64,000 bases of DNA from Hydrotalea sp021824365 (GTDB taxonomy: Bacteria; Bacteroidota; Bacteroidia; Chitinophagales; Chitinophagaceae): assembly GCF_027347335.1 (NCBI RefSeq), contig NZ_DAIEQX010000052.1; one strand, given 5' to 3'. Both the position numbers and the translations under genes were made by a program. Of the stretch, positions 26,178-35,647 are shown in pieces (position 1 is the stretch's first letter; every line of letters begins with the position of its first letter). Below the pieces are notes generated by a model. The model was not told the DNA's origin, did no database searches, and saw only the letters and a list, made by a program, of their open reading frames with translations.

Positions 26178-27689
26178 TTAGTTTCTGCTTCTCAAGTTTG
26201 GATGCGGAGCAGGTACTGTATTTGGACCTTCTTCAAGTGTTCCTTGTAAATCAATGGTGTTTGCATCGCCGGAACCACCATCATAAGAGAAGATGAATCT
26301 GCTTTCAGAAATACTTTGTTTATCAACTAAGTATTTAATTACGGCATTTACTCTTTCCCAAGCCATTTGTTGAGCAGCTTTGCTGGCAGTAGGATGGCCA
26401 ATTACTTTTACTTTACAATCAGGATTTGCTTTTATGCTTGCAGCAGCGGCATCCAATAATTGCATAGCTTCTTTGCTTAATTTATTGCCTTTTTTGAATT
26501 GCACGCTGGGTAAGCTATTGATGTTACATACCGGTGCTTTTTGCATATTGGCAATCATATCTCTTAACTCTTTGCAGCATGCAGGTTCAGGACAGGTACC
26601 TACACCATCAGCATTTACAGGAAAACAGCTTTGCGGAGTTAAGATTTCTTTATCTCTGTAATCAGGAACACCATCCCCATCCGTATCTTTTGCTCTACCA
26701 TGGCTATCAACAGGTGCACCGGCGGGTGTATTGGGTTCCAAGTCAAATTGGTCTGTTACACCATCTCCATCAGCATCAGGTAAAACAACTTTTGGCATTT
26801 TCATATGCTTGGGGCTGTTCAACTCATTATATTCATAATTGTATGGGTTAATCCACCATAAAGGCTGTACTCTTTTAGCAGTTTTACCTAAGTTAATGTT
26901 TAAATGAGCTGTAGAAAAGCTGTATTGATCGCCAGCATTACCTACTTTATTACCATCTAAATAATCATTACCAAACATGGGCACAGTGAATCTTTGTTCA
27001 ATACCAATGTTAACACGGTTGCTGATTTTGTAAGATACACCGGCACCATAACTTAAACCATGCATTAATGCCCAGGTATGACGACCATTTACCGCAGGTA
27101 CATCATTGGGAAAGTTAGATGTTCCAATTAAATTGTTTTGAGGATAATATAAGTTATGCAATGCCCCACCCTGGTTGGTCATTACTCTGGTATAAATTAA
27201 AGAATAACCCCCAAAAACATAAACATCCCATTTTGGATTGCCTCTGTAATGGCTCATTGAGTTTAAAGATGCAATGACATCGATAGAACCCATATGCGTA
27301 TAATTTTTAGCCCAAACAGTAGACTTACTGCTTGGAATAGAAACAATAGCGCCATTGTAAGCACCTCTTAAAGAAAATACATGGCTGATAGATTTGCGAA
27401 GCGAAATGCCACCTACAATACCGCCATTGTATCCGCCGGTTAAAATGGCTCTATCTCCTAAGATAAAAGCATTACCAGCACTTAAACCTAACTCCCACTG
27501 ATTGCGGGGTTTAGCCGGGTATGGGTATTGGTTGTTTAAAAACTCATTGTACTGAGGTATCTTTTTAGTAGGAACCTTAGAACTGTCTTTCCAGTCCCAA
27601 CCCCAATCTGTTGATGTTTGCGCAAAACTAATGCTCTGAAACAGAACAAACATTGCTGCAAATAACGAAATGTACTTTTTACTTGCCAT
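26178..27689 (-). CDS. OmpA-family outer membrane protein with thrombospondin type-3 repeats
   Basis: This is an outer-membrane protein of 503 residues. A signal peptide (residues 1-23, ending SFAQ) precedes an N-terminal beta-barrel of about 270 residues. Calcium-binding thrombospondin-3-like repeats follow: DADGDGVTDQFD and DTDGDGVPDYRDKE, around residues 303-345. A Cys-rich linker and a C-terminal OmpA-like domain (about 395-485, with VKVIGHPTASKAAQQMAWERV) that should contact peptidoglycan complete it. It is monocistronic, with its own promoter upstream and a strong terminator downstream, as expected for an abundant envelope protein. Confidence 0.92.
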   Translation of the reverse strand: MASKKYISLFAAMFVLFQSISFAQTSTDWGWDWKDSSKVPTKKIPQYNEFLNNQYPYPAKPRNQWELGLSAGNAFILGDRAILTGGYNGGIVGGISLRKSISHVFSLRGAYNGAIVSIPSSKSTVWAKNYTHMGSIDVIASLNSMSHYRGNPKWDVYVFGGYSLIYTRVMTNQGGALHNLYYPQNNLIGTSNFPNDVPAVNGRHTWALMHGLSYGAGVSYKISNRVNIGIEQRFTVPMFGNDYLDGNKVGNAGDQYSFSTAHLNINLGKTAKRVQPLWWINPYNYEYNELNSPKHMKMPKVVLPDADGDGVTDQFDLEPNTPAGAPVDSHGRAKDTDGDGVPDYRDKEILTPQSCFPVNADGVGTCPEPACCKELRDMIANMQKAPVCNINSLPSVQFKKGNKLSKEAMQLLDAAAASIKANPDCKVKVIGHPTASKAAQQMAWERVNAVIKYLVDKQSISESRFIFSYDGGSGDANTIDLQGTLEEGPNTVPAPHPNLRSRN

Positions 27690-27723
27690 AACTTATATTT
27701 AATGTTGATGATAAAATTCCCGA

Positions 27724-27755
27724 CAAAAGTATTGTAATCGGAATGAACAATCAAA
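27724..27755 (-). promoter_or_regulatory. Bacteroidota-type promoter of the ompA-like gene
   Basis: Read on the minus strand: a -33 TTTG (27755-27752), a 20-bp spacer, then TACTTTTG (27731-27724), a perfect TAnnTTTG -7 element. The predicted transcript starts about 27 bp before the ATG at 27689. An inverted repeat TTATGT-N4-ACATAA (27763-27778) lies just upstream of the -33. Confidence 0.75.
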
Positions 27756-27906
27756 TTTTATATTATGTTTTTACATAACTGCCTAAAAAGACAGTTTTTT
27801 TTTGAAAAACGTTGCATTTACAAAATTATTGTAAGTTATAGTGAATTAACACACTTTATTAACCTGCACACATAATTATTTATATTGCACCACTATAAAA
27901 TAACCC

Positions 27907-28869
27907 ATGGAATTAGCCCTTCAGGTAATAAAAGATGAGTTGGATGCCTTTGAAAAGCATTTTAAAACTGCCGTTCAAAGCCGGGTTCCACTATTAGATA
28001 GAATTATGCAATATATTGTTAAAAGAAAGGGGAAGCAATTACGCCCCATGTTTGTTTTGCTTTCTGCCAAATTGGGCGCACCGGTAAATGATGGTACTTA
28101 CAGGGCAGCATCACTGGTAGAATTGCTACACACCGCTACTTTAGTGCATGATGATGTGGTTGATGAGGCGATGGAAAGACGTGGTTTTTTTTCCATAAAT
28201 GCTCTTTGGAAGAATAAAGTAGCTGTTTTGGTGGGCGATTATCTTTTATCAAAAGGTTTATTGCTATCGCTAAGTAATAATGACTTTACAGTTTTGCAAA
28301 TCATGTCAGAAGCAGTAAAGCAAATGAGCGAGGGGGAATTATTACAGATGGAAAAATCGCGTAACCTGAAAATTGATGAAGCCATCTATTTTGACATTAT
28401 TAAGGGGAAAACGGCCTCATTATTGGCCTCGGCCTGTGCTGCAGGCGCAGCTACAACCTTCAGTAAGCCGGAACAAGTTGAGCAAATGCGTTTGTTTGGT
28501 GAAAAAGTGGGTATGGCGTTCCAAATAAAAGATGATTTGTTTGATTATGGCACCAATCATATAGGTAAACCCACGGGTAATGATATTAAAGAAAAGAAAT
28601 TAACCCTACCGCTTATTTACACTTTAAATAAGTGTTCTGCAAAAGAAAGAAGGTACCTGATGTACATCCTTAAAAACGAAAATAAAAACAAGATAAAAGT
28701 ACAACAGGTTATTAAGCAGGTAGAACGAAGCGGCGGTATTCAATATACTATTACAATCATGAATCAATACAGAGATGAAGCGCTGAGTGTTTTACACAGT
28801 TTTCCTGAATCAGAAGTGCGTAGTGCATTGGAGGAACTGGTTCGGTTTACAACTGATAGACAATATTAG
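27907..28869 (+). CDS. Trans-polyprenyl diphosphate synthase (IspB/octaprenyl type)
   Basis: This enzyme condenses isopentenyl diphosphate with an allylic diphosphate to make the long chain used for menaquinone tails. The 320 residues contain the first Asp-rich motif HDDVVDE (D82, D83, D86), the GKQLRPM substrate motif at residues 42-48, GDYLLSKG, and the second Asp-rich motif FQIKDDLFDY near 210. The chain length cannot be read from sequence alone. The gene is divergent from the ompA-like gene. Confidence 0.92.
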   Translation: MELALQVIKDELDAFEKHFKTAVQSRVPLLDRIMQYIVKRKGKQLRPMFVLLSAKLGAPVNDGTYRAASLVELLHTATLVHDDVVDEAMERRGFFSINALWKNKVAVLVGDYLLSKGLLLSLSNNDFTVLQIMSEAVKQMSEGELLQMEKSRNLKIDEAIYFDIIKGKTASLLASACAAGAATTFSKPEQVEQMRLFGEKVGMAFQIKDDLFDYGTNHIGKPTGNDIKEKKLTLPLIYTLNKCSAKERRYLMYILKNENKNKIKVQQVIKQVERSGGIQYTITIMNQYRDEALSVLHSFPESEVRSALEELVRFTTDRQY

Positions 28870-29040
28870 TACCATCACTGTTTTTAATATTTTAATCTTC
28901 AAAATATTAGCCAACCTACATGCATTGAGCATGCTGCATTTGCTTTGGTGATCTAAAAAACAGATACACAAAACGAATGGTATAAAATTAAGTAATATCT
29001 TCATTCCCATTGTTTATGTAATTATTGTAGTTTTTAAATT

Positions 29041-30738
29041 ATGGAGAAACGATGGAAATTGCCCGTATGGGATGCAAATACTGTTTTGCAACTGCAATCT
29101 TCTTTAAAAGTAAATACGGTTATTTGCCAAATTTTGGTGCAAAGAGGTATAGATACTTTTGAAAAGGCCAAACAATTTTTTCGGCCACAACTTTCTGATT
29201 TACATAGTCCCTGGCTCATGAAAGATATGGATTTGGCTGTTGAACGAGTGCTAAGAGCATTTCATATTAAGGAAAAAATTTTAGTGTATGGCGATTATGA
29301 TGTAGATGGTACCACATCTGTAGCTTGTATGTTCCGCTTCCTGCAATCTGTGCACCCTACTGTAGGTTTTTATATTCCGCATCGTTACCGGGAAGGTTAT
29401 GGTATTAGCCAACAAGGTATTCATTATGCCAAAGAAAATGGTTTTTCGCTAATTATATCATTAGACTGTGGTATAAAAAGTATTGAACTGATTCAATATG
29501 CGAAAGAATTATCGATTGACTTTATTGTTTGCGACCACCATTTACCCGATAACCAATTGCCACCTGCTGTTGCTATTCTAAATCCAAAACAAATTAATTG
29601 CAATTATCCATATAAAGAATTGTGTGGCTGTGGGGTAGGGTTTAAGTTAATTACAGCCCTTTCAGAAAAGCTTGGATTAGCAGCTTCTATTAGCTATGAA
29701 TATATTGATTTGGTAGCCTGCGCCATTGCAGCAGATATTGTACCACTTACCGGCGAAAACCGAACTCTGGCTTATTTCGGTTTAAAAAAAGTAAACGAAA
29801 ACCCCTGCGTTGGCATTAAAGCTTTGCTTCAATTAGCAGGCATGCAAAAAGAAATACATATCAATAATCTTGTCTTCATTATTGCACCAAGGGTAAATGC
29901 AGCCGGCAGAATGGATGATGCTAAAAAAGCCGTTCAGCTATTTATTGAAAAAGATATGCAGGCCGCTTTACAATTAGCTGAAATGCTGCACAATGACAAT
30001 ACCGACCGAAAAGAAGCTGATACAACCATTACAGCAGAAGCACTTACAATAATTGAAAACGATATAAACCATATTCACAAAAAAACAACGGTGGTTTATC
30101 AGGAACACTGGCATAAAGGAGTTGTAGGTATTGTAGCCAGCAGATTAATTGAAAAACATTACCGCCCCACCATTGTACTTACCAAGAGTGGTGCATATAT
30201 TACCGGTAGTGCCAGAAGTGTAGCGGGGTTTAACCTATATGAAGCCATTTATGCCTGTAGAGATTATTTAATGGGATACGGTGGCCATTTTGCTGCAGCA
30301 GGTCTAACTTTAAAAGCAGAAAACCTGAGCGCTTTTAGTCAGGCTTTTGAAACCGCTGTGAATGAAACTATTGACCCTAACTTACTTATTCCGGAAATTT
30401 GTATTGCTGCTGAAGTTCAATTGAAGGATATTACGCTTGGATTTTACAACATTATCTGTCAAATGGAGCCCTTTGGCCCGGAAAATATGCAACCGGTGTT
30501 TTTAATCAAAAATTTGATTGATACCGGTTACTCTAAAATTGTGAAAGAAGAACATATCCGCTTTGTATTGAAACAAAACAACCAAACCATTACCGGCATT
30601 GGTTTTAATATGGCACACTTATTTCCGTTATTAGCAGCACAAAAACTTATTGATGTTGTTTGTACGATTGATTTAAATGAATACATGGGTGAAAAAAATT
30701 TACAATTACGGGTAATAGATGTAAAACCTTCCGCATAA
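29041..30738 (+). CDS. recJ: Single-stranded-DNA-specific exonuclease RecJ
   Basis: RecJ is a 5'-3' single-strand DNA exonuclease of the DHH family, acting in recombination and mismatch repair. The 565 residues hold motif I VYGDYDVDGTTS (82-93), SLDCGI, the DHH motif VCDHHLPDN near 162, and the C-terminal DHHA1 domain with GYGGHFAAAGLTL. A C-terminal OB-like domain follows. Its stop TAA overlaps the ATG of a 17-codon frame that leads into the next gene. Confidence 0.95.
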   Translation: MEKRWKLPVWDANTVLQLQSSLKVNTVICQILVQRGIDTFEKAKQFFRPQLSDLHSPWLMKDMDLAVERVLRAFHIKEKILVYGDYDVDGTTSVACMFRFLQSVHPTVGFYIPHRYREGYGISQQGIHYAKENGFSLIISLDCGIKSIELIQYAKELSIDFIVCDHHLPDNQLPPAVAILNPKQINCNYPYKELCGCGVGFKLITALSEKLGLAASISYEYIDLVACAIAADIVPLTGENRTLAYFGLKKVNENPCVGIKALLQLAGMQKEIHINNLVFIIAPRVNAAGRMDDAKKAVQLFIEKDMQAALQLAEMLHNDNTDRKEADTTITAEALTIIENDINHIHKKTTVVYQEHWHKGVVGIVASRLIEKHYRPTIVLTKSGAYITGSARSVAGFNLYEAIYACRDYLMGYGGHFAAAGLTLKAENLSAFSQAFETAVNETIDPNLLIPEICIAAEVQLKDITLGFYNIICQMEPFGPENMQPVFLIKNLIDTGYSKIVKEEHIRFVLKQNNQTITGIGFNMAHLFPLLAAQKLIDVVCTIDLNEYMGEKNLQLRVIDVKPSA

Positions 30739-30791
30739 TGGAAATTTACCAAAGCACCATCCTATTGTTCAACAAAAAAAGTAAAAAATGA
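30738..30791 (+). CDS. Possible 17-codon coupling ORF between recJ and the methyltransferase
   Basis: A small frame (MEIYQSTILLFNKKSKK) starts in the TAATG overlap with the recJ stop and ends in an ATGA overlap with the methyltransferase start. It has no recognisable domain. The exact chaining at both ends suggests a role in translational coupling rather than a working peptide, but chance cannot be excluded. Confidence 0.25.
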   Translation: MEIYQSTILLFNKKSKK

Positions 30792-31465
30792 AATTATGGC
30801 AATATATATCTTATTTCTGGTACATTGCCATTAATTGGAATATAAAAATTGCATGGTTTATTGTAAAAAATGAATGGAATGGTGAAAAAAAATATGGCAT
30901 CCAAACCATTGGTTATGATGAATTAAACCATTTAGCATTGGCCGATGTGGATATTAACCATGCCAGCATTTACATGCCAGTTGATTATACACTGCTTGAA
31001 ATTGGATTAAACCATTTACAATTACTCCCCGTGCATTTTGTAGATTTTGGATGCGGTAAAGGAAGATCGATGTGTGTAGCGGCTCATTTTGGTTTTATCA
31101 ATATTACCGGAATTGAATTATCGCCTAAATTATATTACGATGCACAGTATAATATTACCCAAACACAACATATATTTCCAAAAGTCAATTTTCATTTAAT
31201 CAATAATGATGCGTTTTACATTTCAATTCCATCTAACGCAAATTGTTTGTTTTTTTACAATCCTTTTGATGAAATAATTATACAACAGGTTATTTTGAAT
31301 ATTGATAAAAGCCTACAGGAAAATCCAAGAAACATTGAAGTAATTTATATAACCCCCATGCATAAAAATTTGTTTTTGGAACATGGCTATACTGAAACTT
31401 TCTATCAGCGAATTCAAAAATATATGGAAATCAGTATCTTACAAAAAAACAGCAAACCCATTTAA
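30788..31465 (+). CDS. Class I SAM-dependent methyltransferase, substrate unknown
   Basis: The protein has 225 residues. SAM-binding motif I is HFVDFGCGKGRSMCVAA (near residue 82), with the acidic end of strand 2 at GIELSP and a catalytic-site-like FFYNPFDE motif near 160. The N-terminal ~75 residues are family-specific and include an aromatic, weakly hydrophobic start that might associate with membrane. It is probably co-transcribed with recJ. The substrate cannot be told. Confidence 0.75.
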   Translation: MKLWQYISYFWYIAINWNIKIAWFIVKNEWNGEKKYGIQTIGYDELNHLALADVDINHASIYMPVDYTLLEIGLNHLQLLPVHFVDFGCGKGRSMCVAAHFGFINITGIELSPKLYYDAQYNITQTQHIFPKVNFHLINNDAFYISIPSNANCLFFYNPFDEIIIQQVILNIDKSLQENPRNIEVIYITPMHKNLFLEHGYTETFYQRIQKYMEISILQKNSKPI

Positions 31466-31502
31466 GTTTACTGCTTTCTACAAAAATAAACATCTAACAT
31501 TT

Positions 31503-33401
31503 TTAGGCTGTAGTTTCTGCCTGCTGATGCATCAATTCTATATTCCGATCAATAAATCCGGTTAAATAATTTCCTTTTAATAATCCCTGAGATAATAGTG
31601 CCAAATCAGCCAGATTTCTAATCTGTTTTTCCTGCTTTTCCATATTATCCAGTTTTAAAATATGTTGAAAAATGGGATGATTACCGTTTACGGTAAGTGT
31701 AACTTCATCAGGCATTTGCGCATAAAAAGAGGCCATACCGCCACCAACGGCACCCATATCCTTCATCCGGCGCATAAATTCCGGGCGGGTGGCTACAACG
31801 GGCGTACTTTGCGGGCTCAAGCCCTTTAATTCAACTGTTACATGCAAATCGTTGACAGGAAAATTAAACAGGTTTTTGAGTTTTTCCCGTTCCTCTTTCG
31901 ATAACACCATTTCATTATGTTCCTGCTTATCTATCAAATTATCAACGATATCTGCATCTACACGTACAAAGTGCACATTTTCCCATTTCATTTCCATGGT
32001 ATTTATAAATGCAGCATCTACCAGCGTTTCCATCTTCACCACAATATAACCTTTATCAATACATGCCTTTATAAATGCGTGTTGTTGTACCGGTTGTGTA
32101 GTATATAAAATTACATGTTTGCCCTCTTTATTTTTCTGCAAAGTATCAGTGGCATTCTTGTATTCTTCTAAAGTATAAAATTTAGGCTTTACTTTTTCAT
32201 TATCTGTTTTTGCCGCATCTTCTAACTCTACCTCTTCTATTATCAGGAAGCGATTGGCTTTTTCTAAAAACTTATCATCGGTCATCATTCCATATTTCAC
32301 AAACAAACCCAAGCTCTCCCATTTCTCTTCAAAAGATACTCTGTCTGTATTAAAAATTTCCTCTAATTTATCTGCTACTTTTTTGGTAATGTGATTATTG
32401 ATTTTACGCACATTAGGATCGCCTTGTAAATAACTGCGGCTTACGTTTAATGGAATATCCGGGCTATCAATAACACCATGCAATAACATTAAAAATTCAG
32501 GTACAATATCTTTCACCTCGTCGGTTACAAATACCTGATTACTATATAGCTGAATTTTATCTTTTTGAATTTCGTAGCTCTGTTTTATTTTGGGAAAGTA
32601 TAAAATACCAGTTAAATTAAACGGATAATCTACATTCAGGTGAATCCAAAATAGTGGTGTTTCACCAAAGGGATACAACTCTCTATAAAATTTTTCGTAA
32701 TCTTCTTTTGTTAACTCGCCAGGTTTTTTAGTCCAGATTGGAGCTGTATTATTGATGGGTTTTATTTCTTCATCCTTTTTCTTTTCTTCCGCAACATCAT
32801 TGAAATAAATCGGAACCGGTAAGAACTTACAGAACTTTTCTAAGATGCCCTTAAGCCGGTATGCATCCAAAAATTCTTTACTATCCTCGCCTGCATGTAA
32901 AATAATTTTGGTACCGCGATTTCTTTTTTCAACTTCATACAATTCAAACTCAGGGCTGCCATCACAACTCCAATAAACAGTAGGCGCATCTGCATTGTGG
33001 CTTTGGGTTAATAATTCCACTTTTTCAGCTACCATAAATGAGCTGTAAAAGCCTAAACCAAAATGGCCAATAATATTGGCATCTTTATATTTTGCTAAAA
33101 ACTCTTCGGCACCACTAAAAGCTACCTGGTTAAGGTATTTATCTACTTCCTCCTTTGTCATTCCCACACCGGTATCGGTAATGCTAATGGTTTTTTCTTT
33201 CGCATTTAATTCAACTTCAATTTTTAAATCGCCCAATTCACCTTTAAACTCACCGATTGATGCCAATGTTTTTAACTTTTGAACCGCATCAACTGCATTA
33301 CTTACCAATTCCCGAAGAAAGATTTCATGATCACTGTAAAGAAATTTTTTAATGATGGGGAAAATGTTTTCAGTTTGTACCCTAATTTGTCCTTTTTGCA
33401 T
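31503..33401 (-). CDS. htpG: Molecular chaperone HtpG (Hsp90)
   Basis: HtpG is the bacterial Hsp90, an ATP-dependent chaperone of the cytoplasm. The 632 residues show the GHKL ATP-binding N domain (FLRELVSNAVDAVQKL, DTGVGMTKEE, IGHFGLGFYSSFMVA), the middle domain (PLFWIHLNVDYPFNL, GVIDSPDIPLNVSRSYLQ) and a C-terminal dimerisation domain. Length fits the family. It converges on the methyltransferase gene with a 37-bp gap. Confidence 0.97.
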   Translation of the reverse strand: MQKGQIRVQTENIFPIIKKFLYSDHEIFLRELVSNAVDAVQKLKTLASIGEFKGELGDLKIEVELNAKEKTISITDTGVGMTKEEVDKYLNQVAFSGAEEFLAKYKDANIIGHFGLGFYSSFMVAEKVELLTQSHNADAPTVYWSCDGSPEFELYEVEKRNRGTKIILHAGEDSKEFLDAYRLKGILEKFCKFLPVPIYFNDVAEEKKKDEEIKPINNTAPIWTKKPGELTKEDYEKFYRELYPFGETPLFWIHLNVDYPFNLTGILYFPKIKQSYEIQKDKIQLYSNQVFVTDEVKDIVPEFLMLLHGVIDSPDIPLNVSRSYLQGDPNVRKINNHITKKVADKLEEIFNTDRVSFEEKWESLGLFVKYGMMTDDKFLEKANRFLIIEEVELEDAAKTDNEKVKPKFYTLEEYKNATDTLQKNKEGKHVILYTTQPVQQHAFIKACIDKGYIVVKMETLVDAAFINTMEMKWENVHFVRVDADIVDNLIDKQEHNEMVLSKEEREKLKNLFNFPVNDLHVTVELKGLSPQSTPVVATRPEFMRRMKDMGAVGGGMASFYAQMPDEVTLTVNGNHPIFQHILKLDNMEKQEKQIRNLADLALLSQGLLKGNYLTGFIDRNIELMHQQAETTA

Positions 33402-33558
33402 AATGATTATATTTGAAATCTATTAAATTGAAATTTTGACAGGCATCTATTTTCCAAACAGATGTGAAAAAACATGACCTGACAAAAAAAATGCTTTTTT
33501 TTATAGACAAATTAAATACCAAAGCAACTTAAACTGACAAGCTGACAAACAAACCCAT

Positions 33559-35637
33559 TTATTCCCAGCTAAGTGTCACATCATCTATTGCGGTTACCGG
33601 CCTGCTCCCGGTGCCGGATGTGGCCGCTTTTGTAACAATTCGTATCCAAATTTCTGTAGGAATATTATTGAGTAATGCACCAAAATTTATCTGAATGACC
33701 TGTGACCCAAATTGGCTATTACCCGACGATAGCAAGCCTGTTGCAGCAATACTATTAAATGTGGTTGGATTGTCGCCTAAGCCATATTCAACTGTCCATT
33801 TAGTGGTGCGGGCACTGTTTACATCGAGCGATTGCAGTTGAAAAGTTAATTGAATATTTTTTTTACCGGCAGTATTCCCTAAATGCAGTACAAAAGCTGC
33901 ACCCGGATCAAACCCACCGGCGGCGCCGGTTTGCCGCAGTGCAATTGCTCTATTAGATGTGTTATCTTGTTGCGTTGAAGTAGCATTAGCAGAAAGCCCA
34001 TTTGCCGATGCACAGTTTTTAAAACCGCCTGTAGTATTTCCCCAACTTGTTTTTGATGCGTTGAAGTTTGCTAAGCTACCCAAACTGTTATTGGCAGCAT
34101 TGGTATAAACAAAAAAACCGATAGGTAACCTGTTGGCAATATCATCAAAATTCAGGAGCAGTGGCGATTGATTTAAATAAATTGCATTACTTAAGTTAGC
34201 ATTACCACCTGTAAGCAGTTCAATATCATTCAAATTACGGAGGATGATAGCAGCACCGGATTGACGAGCACTCAGGATACCTGTTAATTTATGAATGGTT
34301 TGAGAAGGAATTGCAGAATTATAAAAAACAGCTGTAGGGTATGTATATACATCAATGTTTCCGGATGCATCGCTTAATTGCACAGTCTGATTCCATAAGT
34401 TGCCATTGAGCATTGGATAATTTAATTGAATTAATGTAGATTCCCAGTTAATTAAATTATCATATAATTGTTGTATGGAAACCAATCTGGGTGTTATTTT
34501 TTTGGATTCAGCAATTTTAATTACAGCAGTTGTATCCATATTTTTTAAAAATAAACTACCATTTTCTTTGGTTAAAACAGATTGATTTAATTGCACAGAA
34601 ACGGAATCGCCCAATTTAAAATGATGCATAGAATTAAAGCGAATTAAAATGCCCGGCAAATTACCATCTTCCTGAATCACCATTTCATTATCAGGAATAT
34701 TTCCGGAGCCGGCATCTGAAATCACTATCCCGTTGATGGATTTATACTCATTATATGAAAATGGCATACCATTATAGCTCTTCCGAACAGATGCAATGGT
34801 TATTTTACTTATAGAAGTATTTCCACAGCGTGGTTTAAAAAAATGCACGTCTGAAGTATCACGAATCAATAGTTGTTTAGTACTACCAAATATGGCATAA
34901 ACAGCCGTTAAATAGCCATTGCCGGATGGAATTTTTAATGAAGCAAAATTGGCATAACCACTTGTTCGTAAAATAATATTATTACCCAAACAATTTTTGA
35001 TAGTTAAGTTAGCCGCCTGCTTTCCCACAGCATCGGCATAGGTTTTATCCAATTCGTTTTCTGCAAATTCAACATCAGCCAACTGAATTAAAGTACTCTG
35101 TAAAGTATCTTGTAGGTTAACAGAAAGTGCATTGATATTCACTAACTTAGGTTTCACTTCATTGTTGAAATTACCTTTCAAAATATATTTATCCAATAAA
35201 GCTATTGGAATTGGAATAAGTGTTGGATTGTTGGGATCGGTATTATCAATACCGGCACCCAATTGAATGGTGCCACCATAATCGCCTAAATACAAGCCCT
35301 TTGCTTTCACTGCAATTTTTCTTCCAACCGGGTAATTAGCAAACAAATTATTACCATCCATTCGGATAACAATTCCGCCACTTTCATCCTGAATAATAAT
35401 TTGCTTGTACCAATTACCGGATTGATCGTTGGCAATTACAACACCACTAACAATTAAATCATCTGTTACTCTCTCAAAATTATTTTTAACATGCAATAAT
35501 TTCAACTGACGAATAGTGCTATTTGCGTGAATGGTTAGTGTATCATTGGCCGGAGGTACATCAAATGGTTTTGTGCAACCATTTATCAAATAAATACATA
35601 CTGAAAAATAAAAAAATGTGATAATTTTTTTCATCAT
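33559..35637 (-). CDS. DUF5689-domain lipoprotein
   Basis: This is a predicted surface or periplasmic lipoprotein of 692 residues with a signal ending at a lipobox Cys (YLINGC, residue ~21). Two DUF5689-like regions are visible. The first (about 45-270) has VSGVVIANDQSGNWYKQIIIQDESG (in part) and VYAIFGSTKQLLIRDTSDV. The second (about 285-465) has INGIVISDAGSGNIPDNEMVIQEDG (in part). The last ~200 residues look like a jelly-roll domain of the kind found at the end of secreted Bacteroidota proteins. It follows the TonB receptor gene by 10 bp and probably forms an operon with it. Confidence 0.82.
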   Translation of the reverse strand: MMKKIITFFYFSVCIYLINGCTKPFDVPPANDTLTIHANSTIRQLKLLHVKNNFERVTDDLIVSGVVIANDQSGNWYKQIIIQDESGGIVIRMDGNNLFANYPVGRKIAVKAKGLYLGDYGGTIQLGAGIDNTDPNNPTLIPIPIALLDKYILKGNFNNEVKPKLVNINALSVNLQDTLQSTLIQLADVEFAENELDKTYADAVGKQAANLTIKNCLGNNIILRTSGYANFASLKIPSGNGYLTAVYAIFGSTKQLLIRDTSDVHFFKPRCGNTSISKITIASVRKSYNGMPFSYNEYKSINGIVISDAGSGNIPDNEMVIQEDGNLPGILIRFNSMHHFKLGDSVSVQLNQSVLTKENGSLFLKNMDTTAVIKIAESKKITPRLVSIQQLYDNLINWESTLIQLNYPMLNGNLWNQTVQLSDASGNIDVYTYPTAVFYNSAIPSQTIHKLTGILSARQSGAAIILRNLNDIELLTGGNANLSNAIYLNQSPLLLNFDDIANRLPIGFFVYTNAANNSLGSLANFNASKTSWGNTTGGFKNCASANGLSANATSTQQDNTSNRAIALRQTGAAGGFDPGAAFVLHLGNTAGKKNIQLTFQLQSLDVNSARTTKWTVEYGLGDNPTTFNSIAATGLLSSGNSQFGSQVIQINFGALLNNIPTEIWIRIVTKAATSGTGSRPVTAIDDVTLSWE

Positions 35638-35647
35638 ACAATAAATT

